A DNA stretch of 38,376 nt from an uncultured Geobacteraceae bacterium (GCA_937958075.1 CALFFB010000075.1:1-38376), one strand, 5' to 3'. Positions 22,122-31,259 are shown, numbered from the stretch's first letter. Made by a program: numbers and translations. Notes: generated by a model from the letters alone, not told the origin.

Positions 22122-23111
22122 TCACGACACCAACCGGACATCACCGGCGACAATCCGCTCGACACAACCATCTTCCCGTTGCAGCTTAAGGGCGCCATCG
22201 CTTTCCAGACCGACAACGACCCCGCACCGGGAGGTATCTCCGGCGCCAACCCTGACCGTCCGGTTGACGATGGGGCAGAGGGCCTCCCAGCGGCTGCGGA
22301 TGGGGGCAAATCCCTGTTCGAGAAATTCACCGTAATAGACATCAAGACGTTCCAGCAGCAATTTAAGAAAATGCGGCCGGTCAACCCGCTGTCCCGTTTG
22401 CAGAAGAACAGAGGTCGCCGGATAGGTCAACTCCCGGGGAAACTGGTCAGCGGTCATGTTCAGATTGACGCCGATGCCGAGGATCACATAGTTGATGCGC
22501 TCCGTCTCCGCGTCCATCTCATTGAGCAGACCCGCAATCTTTGCACCGTCAATGAGAATATCGTTCGGCCACTTGACCTCAGCCGGCAGGCCGCAGACCT
22601 CGGCCAGGGTCGTGGCCACGGCAACAGCAGAAAGGAAGGTCAACTGCGGCGCCTGCTGCACCGGGATATCGGGGCGTATCAGCAGCGACAGATAGAGATT
22701 GACCCCCGGCGGCGACTGCCAGCGCCGGCCGAGACGCCCCCGGCCCGCCAGTTGATGGTCGGCCACCAGCACCAGGCCCTCAGCGGCTCCGGCCTCTGCC
22801 CTCTTTTTCAGCTGCAGATTGGTCGAATCGGTCTGCGGCAGGATCTCCAGTGACCGACCGAGGATGCGACTGTCCATATCCCTTAAGGCATCCGTAGCCG
22901 ACAAGGCATCGGGACGGTGAAGCAAGCGATATCCCCTGGCATGAACAGCCTCAATGACAAAACCGGAGCTGCGCAACACCTTGATCTGCTTCCACACCGC
23001 GGCCCGGGAGACCTGCAGACGGCGGCTGATCTCCTCGCCGGAGATCGCCTCAGGAGCGGCGTCACCCAGTAATTGGACAATGTTGTCGCGGGTCGACGGT
23101 CGATCCATCAT
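22122..23111 (-). CDS. birA: Biotin-protein ligase / biotin operon repressor
   Basis: A 329-residue bifunctional protein. The N-terminal winged helix (about residues 8-60, ISGEEISRRLQVSRAAVWKQIKVLRSSG) binds DNA. The ligase core has the biotinyl-AMP loop AGRGRLGRRWQSPPGVNLY and KWPNDILIDGAKIAGLL, followed by NYVILGIGVNLNM. A small SH3-like C-terminal domain is present (NRTVRVGAGDTSRCGVVVGLESDGALKL). It would biotinylate carrier domains such as the one in the biotin carboxylase at 6895-9777, and can repress biotin genes. The start overlaps the nadC stop (ATG 23111 or 23108, with GTG 23114 as an alternative) and lacks its own clear Shine-Dalgarno sequence, so translation is probably coupled to nadC. 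Confidence 0.95.
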   Translation of the reverse strand: MMDRPSTRDNIVQLLGDAAPEAISGEEISRRLQVSRAAVWKQIKVLRSSGFVIEAVHARGYRLLHRPDALSATDALRDMDSRILGRSLEILPQTDSTNLQLKKRAEAGAAEGLVLVADHQLAGRGRLGRRWQSPPGVNLYLSLLIRPDIPVQQAPQLTFLSAVAVATTLAEVCGLPAEVKWPNDILIDGAKIAGLLNEMDAETERINYVILGIGVNLNMTADQFPRELTYPATSVLLQTGQRVDRPHFLKLLLERLDVYYGEFLEQGFAPIRSRWEALCPIVNRTVRVGAGDTSRCGVVVGLESDGALKLQREDGCVERIVAGDVRLVS

Positions 23112-23938
23112 CACTTGAACAGCATGGAGATATCGGCGGCCTTGACCGAATGGGTCAGAGCGCCGACGGAAATGATATCAACACCGGTTTCAGCAATAGC
23201 CCGCACCCGATCAAGGCTGACACCACCGGAGGCCTCCACCAGTGTCCTTCCGGCGATCAGAACCACCGCACCCGTCATCTGCTCGATACTCATGTTGTCG
23301 AGCATGATGATATCGGCCCCGGCATCCACGGCCTCCTGCACCTCATCCAGGGTGCTGGTTTCCACCTCGATCTTCAGGGTATGCGGCACCCTGGCCCTGG
23401 CGCCGGCAATGGCCGCAGCGATACCACCGGCAGCAATGATGTGATTTTCCTTGATGAGAACCCCGTCGAACAGACCGATGCGATGATTGCGGCCGCCGCC
23501 GGTGCGTACGGCATATTTGTCCAGGGCGCGCAACCCGGGGACGGTCTTGCGGGTATCAACAATCATGGCCCCGGTGCCGGCAACCGCCTCGACATAATCG
23601 GCGGTGAGGGTGGCAATGGCCGACATTCGCTGCAGCAGATTCAGCGCCACCCGCTCTCCCTGCAGCAGACTCCGGGAAGAGCCCTTGATCCAGGCCAGAA
23701 CCTCACCCTTGTTGACCCTTTGACCGTCAGCAAAGATCTTTTCAAAACGAACCTCGGCATCCAGGCAGGAGAATACCGCCGCGGCGACATCGAGACCGGC
23801 CAGCACAAAAGCCTCCTTCGCCACCAATTGCGCATGGGAGCGGGCATCCGCGGCGATGGTCGCCAGGGTGGTGATATCGCCCAGGCCGATGTCTTCCTGC
23901 AGGGCGGTATGGATAATTCTCTCAATCTCAAACTGCAT
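23111..23938 (-). CDS. nadC: Nicotinate-nucleotide pyrophosphorylase (carboxylating)
   Basis: A 275-residue cytosolic enzyme that turns quinolinate and phosphoribosyl pyrophosphate into nicotinate mononucleotide in de novo NAD synthesis. Family motifs are ALQEDIGLGDITT near the start, ERVALNLLQRMSAIAT, the substrate loop DTRKTVPGLRALDKYAVRTGGGRNHRIGL, KENHI, and the C-terminal LVEASGGVSLDRV. Length is typical. GGGAG lies 8 bases before ATG 23938. It is the first gene of a long minus-strand run (birA, coaX, EF-G-like and so on) and overlaps birA by one base. Confidence 0.97.
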   Translation of the reverse strand: MQFEIERIIHTALQEDIGLGDITTLATIAADARSHAQLVAKEAFVLAGLDVAAAVFSCLDAEVRFEKIFADGQRVNKGEVLAWIKGSSRSLLQGERVALNLLQRMSAIATLTADYVEAVAGTGAMIVDTRKTVPGLRALDKYAVRTGGGRNHRIGLFDGVLIKENHIIAAGGIAAAIAGARARVPHTLKIEVETSTLDEVQEAVDAGADIIMLDNMSIEQMTGAVVLIAGRTLVEASGGVSLDRVRAIAETGVDIISVGALTHSVKAADISMLFK

Positions 23939-24010
23939 GGACCAACTCCCGGATTCCTGACAAGTGACCTCCTAGAACCTGCTGAATTCACAGCGACAAA
24001 ACGCCGTTTA

Positions 24011-24040
24011 CCTATAGCACACCGCTGACCGGGGTCGCAA
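24011..24040 (-). promoter_or_regulatory. Putative promoter of nadC-birA-coaX
   Basis: On the minus strand TTGCGA (24035-24040), an 18-bp spacer and TATAGG (24011-24016) resemble a sigma-70 promoter about 75 bp before nadC. The 265-bp divergent gap (23939-24203) otherwise holds only the lipoprotein promoter. Confidence 0.4.
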
Positions 24041-24073
24041 CTGAAAACAGGCTGTTCGTTCCGGCGAATCTTC

Positions 24074-24101
24074 TTTACATTTCCGCAACTTGTGATAGAA
24101 A
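24074..24101 (+). promoter_or_regulatory. Putative promoter of the OmpA-family lipoprotein gene
   Basis: TTTACA (24074-24079), a 16-bp spacer and TAGAAA (24096-24101) are a moderate sigma-70 match on the plus strand, about 100 bp before the gene. Confidence 0.35.
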
Positions 24102-24203
24102 ATAAACAGTTAACCGTCATCGTGAAGATTGGCGGAGGACGCCCGGGCTGCATCATCAACCGATATGCCCCTGGCGTTTTCAATCCAGCAAAGGAGTTTT
24201 TCC

Positions 24204-25061
24204 ATGAAAACAATACATGCTGTTTTTGCCTGCAGCCTCCTGCTGCTTGTGGCTGGTTGTGTCGGCAAAGCAACCCACCAGCAGCTAGCCAATGAGGCGG
24301 ACTTGCTCCGTCAGGATGTCGCCAGACTCACCTCGGTCGAAGCTGAACTGCGACGGGACAAGCAGATTCTGCAGGCCGACCTGACCGAACTCAACGCCCG
24401 GATGGCCGAGGCCCTGCAGCAGAATTCCCAGTTTCAGCGGGAACTGCTTGTTGCCCGCTCCGATCGCCAGCGCCTCGAAGGAGAGGTCGCATCACTTAGC
24501 CGGCAACTGACTGAAAGCAATAACACGATTGTCGCTCTGCAGCGTGAGCTGGACAAGGAACGCGTCGCCCGGGAGGCACGTCTTGCCCAGGTCAGACACA
24601 CCTATGAAGAGCTGGTCGGAGCCCTGGAAGAAGAAATCGAGAGGGGGGAACTGACCATTTCCAACCTTGAAGGCAAACTGACGGTCAACCTTCTTAATCA
24701 GATTCTGTTTGCGTCAGGGGAGACCCGCCTGCGCGATGAAGGCAAAAAAGTCCTCAGAAGTCTGGGCGATGTACTTGCCCGCTTTCCCGACCGGGCCCTG
24801 CAGATTGCCGGCCACACGGACAACGTGCCCATCAGCTCAAACCTGAAGGAACGCTACCCGACCAACTGGGAGCTGTCGACAGCCCGGGCGACCAGCGTCA
24901 TTCACTTTCTCCAGCAGGAGGTCGGCCTGCCCGGCGACCGTCTCATCGCCGCCGGATTCAGTCAGTATCAACCGGTGGCCCCCAACGACACGACGGAGGG
25001 GCGTTCCCGGAACCGCCGGATTGAAATCCTGCTGGTGCCCTTTGCCGCTGAAGAGAACTGA
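24204..25061 (+). CDS. OmpA-family outer-membrane lipoprotein with coiled coil
   Basis: A 285-residue protein. Residues 1-18 are a lipoprotein signal peptide with lipobox VAGC and lipidated C19. Residues about 25-160 are a long Gln/Glu/Leu/Arg-rich coiled coil. Residues about 165-285 form an OmpA C-terminal peptidoglycan-binding domain (LFASGETRLRDEGKKVLRSLG, then IAGHTDNVPISS, NWELSTARATSVIHFL, and RSRNRRIEILLVP). It probably anchors an envelope layer to the cell wall; the OmpA domain also resembles MotB. ATG 24204 is chosen over the longer frame because AAGGAG lies 7 bases upstream and the signal peptide begins there. It stands alone and is convergent with the aldehyde dehydrogenase gene, only 15 bp away. 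Confidence 0.92.
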   Translation: MKTIHAVFACSLLLLVAGCVGKATHQQLANEADLLRQDVARLTSVEAELRRDKQILQADLTELNARMAEALQQNSQFQRELLVARSDRQRLEGEVASLSRQLTESNNTIVALQRELDKERVAREARLAQVRHTYEELVGALEEEIERGELTISNLEGKLTVNLLNQILFASGETRLRDEGKKVLRSLGDVLARFPDRALQIAGHTDNVPISSNLKERYPTNWELSTARATSVIHFLQQEVGLPGDRLIAAGFSQYQPVAPNDTTEGRSRNRRIEILLVPFAAEEN

Positions 25062-25076
25062 TACTGCAGGCCAAAG

Positions 25077-26495
25077 CTAGAACTGCAGGGATTTCAGCTG
25101 AAGGAACTCTTCGAGTCCGTAACGGCCGAGCTCGCGGCCGATGCCCGACTGTTTGTAGCCGCCGAAAGGTGCCAGCAGATTAAAGCGGCCGCCATTGATG
25201 TCGACCTGTCCGGCCTGCAGTTTGCGGGCGATACGTTCGGCGTGGTCCCGATCCTGCGACCAGACGCCTGCCGCCAGTCCGTAATCGGTGCTGTTGGCGA
25301 CAGCAACGGCTTCCTCTTCATCGTCGTAGGTCATGATGCACAGAACCGGGCCGAAAATCTCCTCCCGGGCGATCTTCATCGACGGTGACACCCGCCCGAA
25401 AATCGTCGGCTGAACATAATACCCAAGGGGCAATCCTTCCGGTGGTTCAAGCCCTCCGGCCAGCAATTCGGCTCCCTCCTCCAGCCCGGAGCGCATATAA
25501 GCAAGAACCCGGTCCCGCTGCTGCGACGACACCAGAGGGCCGATGCGGGTGGCGCTGTCCAAAGGACTGCCCGCGACGTAGCCCGCGACCTGCTTAACCG
25601 CCAGTTCGACAATCTCGTCATATTTCTCCCGAGGAACCAGCATCCGGGTATGGGCGTTACAGGTCTGGCCGGAATTGAGAAAACAACTGCTGACCGTCGC
25701 CTTGACCGCCGTGACCAGATCAGCATCGGCGAGCAGCACCGCAGCGGATTTGCCGCCCAGCTCCAGAGAGACAGGTTTGATCAACCGGGCAGCATGAGCC
25801 GCAATCTTCCTGCCCGTTGCCGTCGACCCGGTAAAGGACAGCATATCGACAGCGGCATGGGTTGCGAGGGCTTCGCCGACCTCGGCACCGTAACCGGACA
25901 CCAGGTTGAAGACCCCCGGCGGCAGGCCGCAGGAATCGACGATACGGGCCAGCACAAAGGCATTGAGGGGCGTCAGCTCACTGGGTTTGGCCACGACGGT
26001 ACATCCGGCGGCAAGGGCAGCGGCCACCTTGATCAGCAACTGATGCAGTGGATAGTTCCAGGGGGTGATGGCCGCGACCACGCCGACCGGTTCCTTGAGG
26101 ACCAGGGAGTTGCCGATACGCTCGGAAAAGGCATAGTCTTCGAGCAGGGCGATATAGCTCTCCAGCACCATGGGCGGCAGGCCCGCCTGAATGCGCTGGC
26201 TGAGCTTGAGCGGCATGCCGAGCTCGGTGGTTATCAGCTCGGCCATTTCCGGCGCGGCGGCGACAAGCTCCTGATGGATCTGCACCAGATAGCTGCGTCG
26301 CACCTGGGGGCTGCTCGCCGACCACCCCGGCAGAGCCTCGCTAGCGGCGGCAACCGCCCGGTCGACGTCTGCCGCCGTTCCCGCCGGCACCTCGCCGACA
26401 ACCCCTTCCGTCGCTGGATTGATCACCGGGATCAGCTGATCGCCGGCTGCTTCCTGCCAGCGCCCGTCATAATAATGTTTATGGTATCTGTGCAT
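25077..26495 (-). CDS. NAD(P)-dependent aldehyde dehydrogenase
   Basis: A 472-residue ALDH-superfamily enzyme that oxidises an aldehyde to an acid. Family motifs are AAITPWNYPLHQLLIKVAAALAAGC (oxyanion Asn), TVVAKPSELTPL, FTGSTATGRKIAAHAA, LELGGKSAAVLL (general-base Glu) and FLNSGQTCNAHTR, holding the catalytic Cys. EEIFGPVLCIMTYDDEEEA and PFGGYKQSGIGRELG complete it. The substrate is not evident. ATG 26495 is chosen because AAGGGA lies about 9 bases upstream and the longer frame lacks conserved sequence. It follows the EamA gene with a 138-bp gap containing a possible promoter of its own. Confidence 0.94.
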   Translation of the reverse strand: MHRYHKHYYDGRWQEAAGDQLIPVINPATEGVVGEVPAGTAADVDRAVAAASEALPGWSASSPQVRRSYLVQIHQELVAAAPEMAELITTELGMPLKLSQRIQAGLPPMVLESYIALLEDYAFSERIGNSLVLKEPVGVVAAITPWNYPLHQLLIKVAAALAAGCTVVAKPSELTPLNAFVLARIVDSCGLPPGVFNLVSGYGAEVGEALATHAAVDMLSFTGSTATGRKIAAHAARLIKPVSLELGGKSAAVLLADADLVTAVKATVSSCFLNSGQTCNAHTRMLVPREKYDEIVELAVKQVAGYVAGSPLDSATRIGPLVSSQQRDRVLAYMRSGLEEGAELLAGGLEPPEGLPLGYYVQPTIFGRVSPSMKIAREEIFGPVLCIMTYDDEEEAVAVANSTDYGLAAGVWSQDRDHAERIARKLQAGQVDINGGRFNLLAPFGGYKQSGIGRELGRYGLEEFLQLKSLQF

Positions 26496-26585
26496 CGTCA
26501 AGATCCCTTTCTTGTGGTTGCCGGCAACCCGGTATCGGTCCGCTGACGGATAGATCACGGGTAGCCGTGCGCATAAGCAGTTACA

Positions 26586-26613
26586 AGCATAGCAAATTTC
26601 ACAAGCGGGTAAA
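26586..26613 (-). promoter_or_regulatory. Putative promoter of the aldehyde dehydrogenase gene
   Basis: On the minus strand TTTACC (26608-26613), a 16-bp spacer and TATGCT (26586-26591) are a moderate sigma-70 match in the gap between the EamA and ALDH genes. Confidence 0.3.
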
Positions 26614-26633
26614 ATCGACGACAGACAAACAGC

Positions 26634-27542
26634 TCAGGGACTGCGCCGGAACCCTGATTCGACAACCGCCACACCCAGGATAATCGAACCGCCGACAACA
26701 ACCGCTAGTGACGGCACCTCGTGGATAGCCAGCCAGGCCAGGAGGATGGAGACCACCGGCTGCATGCAGCCGATCAGGGATACGGATTTTGCCGCCAGGG
26801 TTTTCAGGCTCAGGGCATAAAGGGTGTGGGCGGCGGCAGTACCGAACAAGCCAAGAACCACCAGCCACCACCAGCCTGAAGGCGCCATCTGCTGCACCCG
26901 CTCCACCCGCACAAAGGGGATAAAGAGCAGCGCGATAGCGATGAGCTGATGAAACATCAGGGTGCCGCTCGGGATCTGTGAAAAACAGTACTTCTGCAGC
27001 AGGTTGCGCACGGCGAACAGCAGAGCGGAAAAGACCCCCCAGCAGGCCCCGGCCAGCACCTGCCCCGACCCGCCACTGCGCAGATCCGGCCAGACCATGA
27101 TCAGCAGCCCGGCAAAAACCAGCAGCCCTGACAGCAGATCGCGTCCGGCCAGAGGCTTGCGGGTAAACAGGGGCTCCAGCAGGATGGTGATCATGGGATA
27201 GCTGAACAGGGCGAGAATACCGACAGCAACGGTGGCTATCTGCATGGCGTGGAAGAAGGTCCCCCAGTGCACGCCCATCAGGACGCCCAGACCGTAAACG
27301 CCCGCCAGCCGAGGGAACGAGGAAACAGCAAGGGGAAACTTCAGCAACCGGTAGACACAGTAAAAGCCGCCGATAGCGATGACACTGCGCAGCTGGGTTA
27401 TGGTAAAGGCGTCAAGGGGGATCAGTTTCGACAGGGCCCCGTTGAGGCTCAACAGGGTCAGACCGAGATAGAGAAGCAGCACATCACGATCAGGCGTGAC
27501 AACCAGGCGGGAGGACACGGGGTTCAGACCAGGACGCGTCAA
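26634..27542 (-). CDS. EamA/DMT-family membrane transporter
   Basis: A 302-residue inner-membrane protein with about ten hydrophobic segments in two EamA repeats, for example LLLYLGLTLLSLNGALSKLI with FTITQLRSVIAIGGFY, and LFGTAAAHTLYALSLKTLAAKSVSLIGCMQPVVSILLAWL near the end. This superfamily exports metabolites or amino acids; the substrate here is unknown. The frame starts at TTG 27542, sharing bases with the livF stop (TTGA), which points to translational coupling to the Liv operon. No other start fits better. Its position after an amino-acid importer suggests a related substrate, but this is inference. Confidence 0.85.
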   Translation of the reverse strand: MTRPGLNPVSSRLVVTPDRDVLLLYLGLTLLSLNGALSKLIPLDAFTITQLRSVIAIGGFYCVYRLLKFPLAVSSFPRLAGVYGLGVLMGVHWGTFFHAMQIATVAVGILALFSYPMITILLEPLFTRKPLAGRDLLSGLLVFAGLLIMVWPDLRSGGSGQVLAGACWGVFSALLFAVRNLLQKYCFSQIPSGTLMFHQLIAIALLFIPFVRVERVQQMAPSGWWWLVVLGLFGTAAAHTLYALSLKTLAAKSVSLIGCMQPVVSILLAWLAIHEVPSLAVVVGGSIILGVAVVESGFRRSP

Positions 27543-28246
27543 ATCCCCAGGTAGGCCCTGCGTACCTCGTCGTTAGCGAGCAGGCTTTCCGCAGAATCAA
27601 CCAGGGTAATCCGTCCATTTTCCATGACATAACCACGGTCAGCTAGCTTCAGGGCCTGGTTGGCGTTCTGCTCAACCAGAAAGATCGTGGTGTTGTTTTC
27701 CTTGTTGATCTGGCGGATGATCTCGAAAATCTGTTTGATAATCAGTGGTGCCAGGCCCAGGGAGGGTTCATCCAGCAACAGAACCCGGGGACGGGCCATG
27801 AGCGCCCGGGAAATGGCCAGCATCTGCTGCTCCCCGCCGGAGAGAGTGCCACCGAGCTGATTCTGCCGCTTTTCGAGTATAGGAAACAGGGTCATGACAT
27901 AGTTGAGATCCTGCTGAATCTGGCGTTTGTTGGTCCTGAGAAAGGCTCCCATCTCCAGGTTTTCCAGCACCGTCATGTCAGGAAAAATACGCCGGCCCTC
28001 CGGCACCTGCACAACCCCCTTTTTCACAATACCTTCAGGACTCAGCTCATGAATCGGGTCGCCGTCAAGGTAAACCTCGCCAAAACGTGGGGGAGTAATA
28101 CCGCAAATCGACATCAGGGTGGTGGTTTTACCGGCACCATTGGCACCGATCAGGGCGACGATCTCCCCTTCCTCAACCTCGATACTGACATCTTTAAGCG
28201 CCTGAATATTCCCGTAGTAGGTCTGAATATTCTGCAAGCTAAGCAT
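27539..28246 (-). CDS. livF: Branched-chain amino-acid ABC transporter ATPase LivF
   Basis: A 235-residue ATP-binding subunit. Walker A is GANGAGKTT, the Q-loop region includes KKGVVQVPEGRRIFPDMTV (the LivF hallmark), the signature is LSGGEQQ, Walker B is VLLLDEPSLGLAP, and the switch His region is IFLVEQNANQAL. It drives import with LivG through LivHM. It overlaps the end of livG by 8 bases and the EamA start by 4. Confidence 0.97.
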   Translation of the reverse strand: MLSLQNIQTYYGNIQALKDVSIEVEEGEIVALIGANGAGKTTTLMSICGITPPRFGEVYLDGDPIHELSPEGIVKKGVVQVPEGRRIFPDMTVLENLEMGAFLRTNKRQIQQDLNYVMTLFPILEKRQNQLGGTLSGGEQQMLAISRALMARPRVLLLDEPSLGLAPLIIKQIFEIIRQINKENNTTIFLVEQNANQALKLADRGYVMENGRITLVDSAESLLANDEVRRAYLGI

Positions 28247-29039
28247 CGGCTTCCTCTCCCAGATAGGCTTCGATCACTTTCGGGTTGTCCCTGATTTCCA
28301 GGGGCGACCCTTGGGCGATTTTCTTTCCATACTCCATGACATAGATGGGATTCGAGATCTTCATGACCAGCTTCATGTCATGCTCGATCAGCAGAATAGC
28401 AACCTGCTTCTCTTCACTGATGCGGCAGATCAGCTGATCCAGCTCGGCTGTCTCGTAGGGGTTCATGCCGGCCGCCGGCTCGTCAAGGAGCAGCAGAAAA
28501 GGATCGGTTGCCAGAGCACGGGCGATCTCCAGCCGGCGCTGCGCACCGTAGGGCAGGTTTCTGGCAAACTCGTTCACAAACTTGTCCAACCCGACGGTTT
28601 CCAGCAGCTGATAGCTGCTTTCGACGATGGCCTGTTCTTCCTCGCGGACACTGCGATTGCGAATGATCGAGCGGAAAATCCCCGCTTCGGTCCGGCAATG
28701 CCGGCCGATCATGACATTTTCCAGTACCGTCATACCGGGGAACAGCCGGATATTCTGAAAGGTTCTGGCCAGCCCCATTTCCGTGACGCGGTTGGGCTTG
28801 AGTCCGTTGAGACGCCGGGTCTCAAGGCCCTTGGGGTGGAGCAGGATATCTCCTGACGTCGGCGTGTAGATTCCGGTGACACAGTTGAAAAAGGTCGTCT
28901 TGCCGGCACCGTTGGGTCCGATCAGGGCGGCGATTTCCCCCTCATGAACCGCCAGCGATACACTATCGACCGCGCGCAGTCCACCGAAGTCCATGGTCAA
29001 CCCCTTGACTTCCAGGAGCTTGTGTTTTTTATCCGTCAT
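28239..29039 (-). CDS. livG: Branched-chain amino-acid ABC transporter ATPase LivG
   Basis: A 266-residue ATP-binding subunit with Walker A GPNGAGKTT, followed by FFNCVTGIYTPTSGDI. LARTFQNIRLFPGMTVLENVMIGRH is the LivG hallmark. The LPYGAQRRLEIARAL signature variant, Walker B FLLLLDEPAAGMNP and a C-terminal IRDNPKVIEAYLGEE tail complete it. The start overlaps the end of livM by 11 bases. Confidence 0.97.
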   Translation of the reverse strand: MTDKKHKLLEVKGLTMDFGGLRAVDSVSLAVHEGEIAALIGPNGAGKTTFFNCVTGIYTPTSGDILLHPKGLETRRLNGLKPNRVTEMGLARTFQNIRLFPGMTVLENVMIGRHCRTEAGIFRSIIRNRSVREEEQAIVESSYQLLETVGLDKFVNEFARNLPYGAQRRLEIARALATDPFLLLLDEPAAGMNPYETAELDQLICRISEEKQVAILLIEHDMKLVMKISNPIYVMEYGKKIAQGSPLEIRDNPKVIEAYLGEEADA

Positions 29040-30249
29040 GAGCCGTTTTATCCTTCGAGCCTTTGTATTGGTAGATTTGCCGCAGATTACTGATCAGTCC
29101 CTGGGGCCGGAAGATCATCATCAGGGTCATGGCCGCGCCGAACACCAGCATCCGGTACTCTGAAAAGGCGCGCAGATATTCCGGCAACAGCACCAGAATA
29201 AAGGCTCCCAGAATAACCCCGAGGATAGAGCCCATCCCGCCAAGAACAACAATGGAAAGAATAATCGCCGACTGCATGAAGGTAAAACCGGCCGGATTGA
29301 TAAAGGTGGTTTTAGCTGCGAAGACCACACCGACCATCCCTGCCCAGAAAGCACCAAGGGCATAGGCCGACAATTTGGTACGGGCCATATCGATGCCCAT
29401 GGCGACGCAGGCAACCTCATCCTCACGCAGAGCGATCCAGGCGCGACCGACACGACTGTTCTTCAACCGATTGGTGACGATGATGGTCAGGATCACCAGG
29501 GCGACGATGATATAGTAAATAAAAACCGTCGACTGCTCCAGGGTCATCTCCAGGCCGAAAAGACCAGGTCGATCGATGTTGGCGATGCCGCTCGGGCCCT
29601 TGGACAGAGTTTTCCAGTTTTCCATGACGACCTTGAAGATCATGCCGAAGCCCAACGTCACGATGGCCAGATAATCTCCACGCAAACGCAGGATGGGAAA
29701 GCCCAGCAGTACCCCGAACAAACAACCGAGAACACCACCGATGGGCAGCACCATCCAGAACCCCAGATCAAAATTGGCGTTGAGAATGGCGTAAGTGTAG
29801 GCCCCGACCCCAAAGAACGCGACATAGCCAAGATCCAGCAGTCCGGCCAGACCGACACCGATATTCAGGCCCAGCCCCAGCACCACGAAAATCAGTGCCG
29901 TCACCATGATACTGGTCTGATAGGTATCGAACACCAGCGGAAAAATTGCCGCCAGTACCAGCAGTACGGCCATTGCCCGATTACGCAACTGGACATTATC
30001 CAGAGCTGCCTGCAACGGCCCCCGGGTATCAACCCCCTCTTCCGCCTTCCTCGTCTGGCGCTTGCGCCGCGCCAGCATGTAGCGCCAGCAGTAGGACAGA
30101 ACAAAAGCGCCGATGGCCACCCACAGGATATTGCCCCAACGCCAAACGACAACGTTTTCGATGGTATTAACCCGAACCACGAGCAGCGGAAAGGTCAGAA
30201 ACACAAACCACAAAGAGATCAGGAGCGATTGTTTGAGCTCACGTACCAT
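29029..30249 (-). CDS. livM: Branched-chain amino-acid ABC transporter permease LivM
   Basis: A 406-residue inner-membrane permease. An N-terminal extension of about 110 residues holds two or three hydrophobic segments and a basic loop (MLARRKRQTRKAEEG). The core permease follows, with LGLNIGVGLAGLLDLGYVAFFGVGAYTYAIL, the LRGDYLAIVTLGFGMI loop that contacts the ATPases, and RVGRAWIALREDEVACVAMGID. The long form resembles E. coli LivM and Pseudomonas BraE. It lies 8 bp after livH. Confidence 0.96.
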   Translation of the reverse strand: MVRELKQSLLISLWFVFLTFPLLVVRVNTIENVVVWRWGNILWVAIGAFVLSYCWRYMLARRKRQTRKAEEGVDTRGPLQAALDNVQLRNRAMAVLLVLAAIFPLVFDTYQTSIMVTALIFVVLGLGLNIGVGLAGLLDLGYVAFFGVGAYTYAILNANFDLGFWMVLPIGGVLGCLFGVLLGFPILRLRGDYLAIVTLGFGMIFKVVMENWKTLSKGPSGIANIDRPGLFGLEMTLEQSTVFIYYIIVALVILTIIVTNRLKNSRVGRAWIALREDEVACVAMGIDMARTKLSAYALGAFWAGMVGVVFAAKTTFINPAGFTFMQSAIILSIVVLGGMGSILGVILGAFILVLLPEYLRAFSEYRMLVFGAAMTLMMIFRPQGLISNLRQIYQYKGSKDKTAHDG

Positions 30250-30257
30250 ATGACAAC

Positions 30258-31166
30258 CTAAACCTTCTGCTTGCGGACCTTGCCGAGAATCCCGGCCGGT
30301 CTGACAATAAGTATCACCACGAGCAGGACAAAGGTCAGCACATCCTCATAGTCACTGGAGAAATAACCGGCGGCAAAACTTTCCGACCAGCCGATGATCA
30401 GCCCCCCGAGCACCGCACCCGGAATGGAACCGATCCCCCCCAGGACGGCTGCGGTAAAAGCTTTGACCCCGGCCAGAAAACCGATATAGAAGTTGACCTG
30501 CCCGATATAGGAGGCCACCAGCACCCCGCCGATGGCCGCCAGCACCGACCCGATAACAAAGGTCAGGGAGATGACCCGGTCGACATTGATACCTACCAGC
30601 CGCGCCATGCTCAGATCCTGCTGGGTTGCCCGCATCGCTTTGCCGACCCGGGATTTTTTAATCAGCAGGGTCAGCAGCACCATGGTGATGAGGGTGGTAA
30701 TAAGAATCACCAGCTCCGGCGAGCCGATAATGTGGGCTACCGGATCCATAAAGGCGAAACTCGGAATCAGCCGCGGAAAGGGCAAAAAATCGGGGGTTTG
30801 GGCCAGCAGAACGTAATTCTGCAGAAAAATCGACATGCCGATGGCGCTGATCAGTGGTGACAACCGCGGTGACCCGCGCAGGGGCCGGTAGGCAATTTTC
30901 TCCAGGGTATAACCATAAGCCGCGGCATAGATAATGGCGATGGCCGCCGCCAGCACCAGAATGGCAAAACCGCTCAACCCGTAGATGGTACAGACACCGG
31001 CCACGATCAGTGCGACAAAAGCGCCGATCATGTAGATCTCGCCATGAGCGAAATTGATCAGCTGAATAATGCCGTAGACCATGGTGTAGCCAAGGGCGAT
31101 GAGAGCATAGATACTCCCCCGGGTCAGGCCACTGAAGAAAAGTTCGAGAAAATATTCGATATCCAT
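30258..31166 (-). CDS. livH: Branched-chain amino-acid ABC transporter permease LivH
   Basis: A 302-residue inner-membrane permease with the family N-terminus LTRGSIYALIALGYTMVYGIIQLINFAHGEIYMIGAF. KVGKAMRATQQDLSMARLVGINVDRVI is the ATPase-coupling loop, and FLAGVKAFTAAVLGGIGSIPGAVLGGLIIGWSE follows. It forms the membrane channel with LivM and is separated from livK by 142 bp that hold two strong hairpins. Confidence 0.96.
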   Translation of the reverse strand: MDIEYFLELFFSGLTRGSIYALIALGYTMVYGIIQLINFAHGEIYMIGAFVALIVAGVCTIYGLSGFAILVLAAAIAIIYAAAYGYTLEKIAYRPLRGSPRLSPLISAIGMSIFLQNYVLLAQTPDFLPFPRLIPSFAFMDPVAHIIGSPELVILITTLITMVLLTLLIKKSRVGKAMRATQQDLSMARLVGINVDRVISLTFVIGSVLAAIGGVLVASYIGQVNFYIGFLAGVKAFTAAVLGGIGSIPGAVLGGLIIGWSESFAAGYFSSDYEDVLTFVLLVVILIVRPAGILGKVRKQKV

Positions 31167-31218
31167 AATAGGTTTCCATCGCCCGTGGATTCAGGGCTGC
31201 CGGGCACAGCACACAGCT

Positions 31219-31248
31219 CGGGGGACTGCGTACGGCAACAGTCCCCCG
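31219..31248. repeat. Hairpin 1 in the livK-livH gap
   Basis: CGGGGGACTG (31219-31228) pairs perfectly with CAGTCCCCCG (31239-31248), 10-nt loop. It lacks a T run, so it is not a standard terminator. Confidence 0.75.
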
Positions 31249-31259
31249 TCTGGAATCAT

